Positions 60,786 through 64,000 of a DNA stretch of 64,000 nt are shown here, piece by piece. The first letter of the stretch is position 1. Each line of letters begins with the position of its first letter. Origin of the DNA: Bacteroidota bacterium (GTDB lineage Bacteria; Bacteroidota; Bacteroidia; Chitinophagales; Saprospiraceae); assembly GCA_018222965.1 (NCBI GenBank), contig JAAEZH010000006.1, forward strand, positions 101,942 to 165,941, read 5' to 3'. The notes under the pieces are model-generated. The model did no database searches. It was not told the origin of the DNA and was given only the letters and a program-made list of their open reading frames with translations. The position numbers and the translations under genes were made by a program.

Positions 60786-62156
60786 ATGAGCGAACGTAAA
60801 GCTATCGTTGTCGGAGCCGGTCTCGTAGGCTCTGTTCTAACCATCCTCCTAGCAAAACGCGGATATGAAGTTGTAGTATACGAAAAGCGCCCTGATATGC
60901 GTGCTGCCGGTTTCGTTGGTGGAAGATCTATCAATCTGGCGATGAGTGACCGCGGTTGGAAAGCCATGGAGCAAGCCGGTATTCACGATGAGATTAAATC
61001 CATTGCTATTCCGATGAAAGGTCGGATGATGCATGATGTTAGCGGGGAGTTGACTTTTCAGCCGTATGGAAAAGAGGGGCAGGCAATCTATTCTGTTTCC
61101 CGGGGTGGATTAAATCTTCGGTTGCTGGAGTTGGCTGATGCTTTTCCGAATGTAACGCTAAATTTTGAGCAGGGTACCCGAAGGGTTGACCTTCGTAATA
61201 AGGAGGTGCATTTGCCGGAAGGCAAAGACTCGGCGCCATTAATCTTTGGCACCGACGGTGCTTTTTCGGCTGTCCGGGGAAGTATGCAACGAATGCCACG
61301 GTTTAATTACTCCCAGCAGTATTTGCCACACGGCTATAAGGAATTGCACATACCACCCGGCCCTGGCGGAACCCATCAGATCGATAAGCATTCTCTCCAT
61401 ATCTGGCCGCGCGGGCATTTTATGCTTATTGCCCTGCCCAATGAAGACGGTAGTTTCACCTGTACCTTATTCTTGCCCTTTGAAGGCAAGGAGTCCTTTG
61501 AGAACCTGAATACCGATGAAGAGATTCTGGAGTTCTTTAAAACCTTTTTCCCGGACACGCTGGAATTGATGCCTGATCTGGTGAATGATTTTAGGGATAA
61601 TCCGACTTCGGCGCTGGTTACTGTGCGTTGCAAGCCCTGGCAGGTAGACAATCAGGTATTGCTCATTGGGGATGCTTCTCATGCCATCGTACCTTTTTAC
61701 GGCCAGGGTATGAATTCCGGCTTTGAAGATTGCACCATCCTGAATGAGTTGATGAAAACCTATGAGGATGACTGGGACAAAATTATGCCGCTTTTCGCGA
61801 ATAGCCGTCCGCAGGATGCCAATGCCATCGCCGACCTGGCACTCCGCAACTTTGTAGAGATGCGCGATTTGGTTGGTGATCCTCAATTTTTGCTCCGCAA
61901 GAAGATTGAAGGTTGGTTGCAGGATGAATTTCCGAAGGAATTTCTGCCTTTGTACTCCATGGTCACCTTTAGTCATATCCCTTACAGCCAGGCCTGGCAG
62001 GAAGGGCAGGCACAGGATGAGCTAATGGAAAAGATTTTGGCGATGCCGGGTATTGAAGATAATTGGAAAACGGAAGAAGTAAAAGAAGTTTTCCGCGAGT
62101 GGCACCGGGATCGGGATCGGGAGGAAAAGACTTATTCCAAGCCGAGGGAGCTGTAG
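60786..62156 (+). CDS. kmo: Kynurenine 3-monooxygenase
   Basis: Encodes 456 aa. KMO hydroxylates L-kynurenine to 3-hydroxykynurenine using NADPH, O2 and FAD. The FAD motif GAGLVGSVLTILLAKRGYEV is at residues 10-29. INLAMSDRGWKAMEQAGI and YSVSRGGLNLRLLELA are KMO-family blocks, and the second FAD motif is LIGDASHAIVPFYGQGMNSG near 300. The C-terminal helix of eukaryotic KMO is replaced by a short acidic tail. No kynureninase or 3-hydroxyanthranilate genes adjoin it, so de novo NAD synthesis via this route would need genes elsewhere. Confidence 0.94.
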   Translation: MSERKAIVVGAGLVGSVLTILLAKRGYEVVVYEKRPDMRAAGFVGGRSINLAMSDRGWKAMEQAGIHDEIKSIAIPMKGRMMHDVSGELTFQPYGKEGQAIYSVSRGGLNLRLLELADAFPNVTLNFEQGTRRVDLRNKEVHLPEGKDSAPLIFGTDGAFSAVRGSMQRMPRFNYSQQYLPHGYKELHIPPGPGGTHQIDKHSLHIWPRGHFMLIALPNEDGSFTCTLFLPFEGKESFENLNTDEEILEFFKTFFPDTLELMPDLVNDFRDNPTSALVTVRCKPWQVDNQVLLIGDASHAIVPFYGQGMNSGFEDCTILNELMKTYEDDWDKIMPLFANSRPQDANAIADLALRNFVEMRDLVGDPQFLLRKKIEGWLQDEFPKEFLPLYSMVTFSHIPYSQAWQEGQAQDELMEKILAMPGIEDNWKTEEVKEVFREWHRDRDREEKTYSKPREL

Positions 62157-62170
62157 ATGTGAAAAAAAAC

Positions 62171-62199
62171 AACCTGACAGGTCGGCGACCTGTCAGGTT
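62171..62199. repeat. CCTGACAGGT hairpin between kmo and a convergent T9SS gene
   Basis: AACCTGACAGGT pairs perfectly with ACCTGTCAGGTT around CGGCG. A-rich sequence precedes it and GAAATAA follows it. In this convergent gap it could also act as a two-way terminator. Confidence 0.75.
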
Positions 62200-62214
62200 G
62201 AAATAATCGCCTCA

Positions 62215-63069
62215 TTACTGAACGAGCAGGCGTTTGCTGATCTGCCCGTTTTCGGTTTCCAGTCGGAGGAAATACAAACCGGAAGAGAGACCGTTTAGTG
62301 GTAATTCAATGGTTTCTCCACCGAGGAGTTGTTGATTTTGAGTGCTTATCATACGACCCAACTGATCCATCAGGCTGATACGGGCATTCCCCGTAAGGGA
62401 ATCATCTATATCGAGATAAACAAGATCGGTCGTCGGATTCGGATAAACCGTCAGGTCTTTTTGGCTGAGTTGTTCTTTGGTTGAAACCGTTCCGCCACCT
62501 TCTTCAGTTAATGTAAGTTGATTTATAGCCGCTCCGTCTCCACTGCTTTGGTTGTTTCCGTTTACTCCATTTCCACAAGAGTAAAAAGTGACATCTCCGG
62601 CACCAGCATCTGGCGCTGTCCAGTTAATCTCAAATACATTATCGGTGCTTGGATTGAGGTGTTCGGCGTAAGCCCGACCATTGTTAAGAGTAGTGATCTG
62701 AACCCCTGCTTCAGGGGCAAACCAGGTATTTACGGGGGTCAGGTTGTTTTGTAAGGCAGTCATCTGGAAGCCGTAAGCTGACGGAGTGCCGTTGCCTACC
62801 GAGTTGAGGCGAACTTTAACCAGATAATTTTCTCCCGGATTGTAAGAATCTACCAGTTCGTCATTGGCATTATATACCTCAATGTCCAGTGTGACCTGAA
62901 GGCTGGAAGAGTTGTTGTGGCAATTCTGGCAAGTACGGTTAGTCGGATTGTCGTTGGGTGCTCCGGTAGCTCCCTCATTGCCGCCGTTGGCTCGTCCGTC
63001 TTTGTTTCCAAGCCAAAGCACGGAACAGGCCAGAAGAATAAATAAGCTGGTAAGTTTTGTGAATTTCAT
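62215..63069 (-). CDS. T9SS cargo with choice-of-anchor V-like domain and CxxCH
   Basis: Encodes 284 aa from ATG 63069; TTG 63075 is in frame upstream. A signal peptide covers about residues 1-28. Near residue 45 the sequence TCQNCHNNSS has a CxxCH heme-attachment motif, so covalent heme is possible. A beta-sandwich follows (VTLDIEVYNANDELVDSYNP, YGFQMTALQNN, FEINWTAPDAGAGDVTFYSC), typical of the choice-of-anchor V or Reeler-like domain. The C-terminus from LTVYPNPTTDLVYLD to KRLLVQ is a type A T9SS sorting domain. Exported across the outer membrane by T9SS is expected. Binding target is unknown. Confidence 0.85.
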   Translation of the reverse strand: MKFTKLTSLFILLACSVLWLGNKDGRANGGNEGATGAPNDNPTNRTCQNCHNNSSSLQVTLDIEVYNANDELVDSYNPGENYLVKVRLNSVGNGTPSAYGFQMTALQNNLTPVNTWFAPEAGVQITTLNNGRAYAEHLNPSTDNVFEINWTAPDAGAGDVTFYSCGNGVNGNNQSSGDGAAINQLTLTEEGGGTVSTKEQLSQKDLTVYPNPTTDLVYLDIDDSLTGNARISLMDQLGRMISTQNQQLLGGETIELPLNGLSSGLYFLRLETENGQISKRLLVQ

Positions 63070-63257
63070 AAACAAAAGTGATTGAATAATTGAGTAAGGG
63101 AAATAGAATAAACTGTCAAATCGAGTTTGACTTCTGGGTTCAAAGTTTCATCCGGGAATGAAAAGCGAGCTGATATGATTAGCTCTCAGGCTATTTAAAC
63201 TCGAAATACGGGATTCCGTTTAAACCAGCGAAATTTATTTTTGAAAATTGTCGGGCA

Positions 63258-63812
63258 CTATTCATGTAGGTACCCGAATTCCGGATTTTTGCCTTTTGCC
63301 AGACGGAAAAAGGCTTCCATTTTAGCGAAATCTGCTTCCAGGTCTTCGCTTGGAAGCATTGGTTTGCCAAAGGAGACGGTTTTGGTTTCGTAGTTTAATG
63401 TGGTAGGAATGATGGGAATATTGGCGCCTTTGGCGATATAATAGAAACCCGTTCGGAGTTTGTCGACTTTACTACGGGTACCTTCCGGAGCGATGGCGAT
63501 TTGAAATTTTTCTTTGCTGTCGAAAAGGTCGACCACAGCATCCACAAAATTACTGCGTTTTGACCGGTCGACCGGGTATCCTCCCAATCCCCGAAAGATC
63601 CAGGCATAGGGCCATTTGAAAAGGGATGACTTGGCAATGAATTTGATGTCTTGTCCGATAGACCAGCGTGTAAATAAGCCCAAAGGGAAGTCCCAGTTGG
63701 AGGTATGTGGAACTACTGCCACAACTGCTTTTGGAGTCGCTCTTAAGTTTTCACGGCCTTCTACTTTCCAACCGAAAGTTTTCATTAAAAACCGGCTAAA
63801 TGCTTGCCACAT
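63258..63812 (-). CDS. Acyltransferase of the PlsC (1-acylglycerol-3-phosphate) family
   Basis: Encodes 184 aa. The catalytic HxxxxD motif is HTSNWD at residues 36-41. Substrate-binding APEGTRS is near 112 and a later conserved PIIPTTLNYE near 135. PlsC enzymes add an acyl chain to lysophosphatidic acid; this short member lacks an N-terminal membrane helix and could act on another lysophospholipid or lipid substrate. No other lipid genes adjoin it. Confidence 0.88.
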   Translation of the reverse strand: MWQAFSRFLMKTFGWKVEGRENLRATPKAVVAVVPHTSNWDFPLGLFTRWSIGQDIKFIAKSSLFKWPYAWIFRGLGGYPVDRSKRSNFVDAVVDLFDSKEKFQIAIAPEGTRSKVDKLRTGFYYIAKGANIPIIPTTLNYETKTVSFGKPMLPSEDLEADFAKMEAFFRLAKGKNPEFGYLHE

Positions 63813-63834
63813 AAGTTTTACGTGTGTTTACATA

Positions 63835-63990
63835 TTATATATCCAGATATTTGACCAGGCTGAAATAGTGTATGACTAAGCCAAATATAAATCCATACAG
63901 TTCCGCTCCATGCCTTGAGAGAGCCCCCGTATCCTGTTGATTTTTTTTGCCTCCGGCGGCTTCTTTGCCTTGATGCAAATGAAGCAAAGA
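63835..63990 (-). other. Possible rhomboid-like C-terminal remnant at the window edge
   Basis: On the - strand an open frame of 51 codons ends at TAA 63837-63835. Its last 33 residues (SRHGAELYGFIFGLVIHY then FSLVKYLDI) look like the final helix of a rhomboid membrane protease. In this frame a TGA at 63993-63991 blocks reading further upstream, so the gene is cut by the edge, frameshifted, or not real. Evidence is weak. Confidence 0.28.
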
Positions 63991-64000
63991 TCAAGGCTGT

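Noticed and set aside
1..64000. tRNA, rRNA, insertion sequence or prophage
   Set aside because: No rRNA-like stretch, cloverleaf with CCA-type acceptor, transposase or integrase was seen by reading; a small tRNA could still be missed without a covariance search.

Overview
The window comes from a chromosome of a Bacteroidota bacterium, probably a marine or environmental lineage close to Saprospiria (class level is inference). The evidence is type IX secretion (T9SS) C-terminal sorting domains on three secreted proteins, many Bacteroidota-style lipoproteins, OmpA proteins with PD40 propellers, a RDD/SpoIIM/DUF4129/DUF4350/MoxR/DUF58 locus, and several exact copies of the Bacteroidota -7 promoter element TAnnTTTG just upstream of chosen start codons. 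Coding density is high. I saw no rRNA, tRNA, CRISPR array, transposase or phage gene.

Layout. 1-10.4 kb: a truncated T9SS cargo gene, a TPR-like protein, a fused 5-oxoprolinase, a TPR protein, a membrane protein, rlmF and a sialidase-like T9SS protein. 10.4-16.6 kb: a tight + strand block of DUF2891, DUF5691, MoxR ATPase and DUF5682. This is the core of a poorly understood MoxR system, and its gap carries a four-copy 13-bp repeat next to a promoter. 16.7-19.6 kb: scpA, a SpoT/Mesh1-like HD hydrolase fused to an NTF2-like domain, and a radical SAM/SPASM protein. 19.9-26.3 kb: a TPR protein, a PorE-like OmpA protein, lipoproteins (one with a precise internal duplication) and a beta-barrel. 26.4-34.3 kb: the MoxR/DUF58 membrane locus with divergent RDD gene. 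34.4-39.2 kb: rlmD, tocopherol cyclase-like protein, exbD, a DUF3299-like protein and a ROK sugar kinase. 39.2-43.1 kb: a structured intergenic region, then ileS with its own promoter. 43.1-48.5 kb: a Stig1-repeat lipoprotein, small lipoproteins, an acetyltransferase, VOC proteins, crcB and a WecA/TagO-like transferase. 48.6-54.3 kb: uppS-bamA (+) facing a Kir-type K+ channel and two ompH/skp genes (-). 54.6-63.8 kb: hutH, a PagL-like deacylase, an M48 protease, a second OmpA-PD40 protein, a PAP2-like protein, kmo, a T9SS cargo protein and a PlsC-like acyltransferase.

How genes work together. uppS, bamA and the two ompH genes serve cell-envelope and outer-membrane protein assembly. The SpoIIM-to-DUF58 run is a single - strand operon-like unit, with an ATGA overlap and gaps of a few bases in most places. 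DUF2891-DUF5691 and MoxR-DUF5682 are also tightly packed, as two sub-blocks.

Most notable observations: (i) the Kir channel gene is broken exactly at an A AAA AAG slippery heptamer, where a -1 shift restores the whole channel; (ii) a 13-mer, TTCGGCGAAAGCC, occurs at least eight times in both orientations and in different frames; (iii) the DUF5691/MoxR/DUF5682 block with its repeat array; (iv) an alarmone-hydrolase-like HD domain fused to an NTF2-like domain; (v) dispersed CCTGACAGGT hairpins; (vi) two divergent genes sharing one ATGCAT palindrome as start codons.
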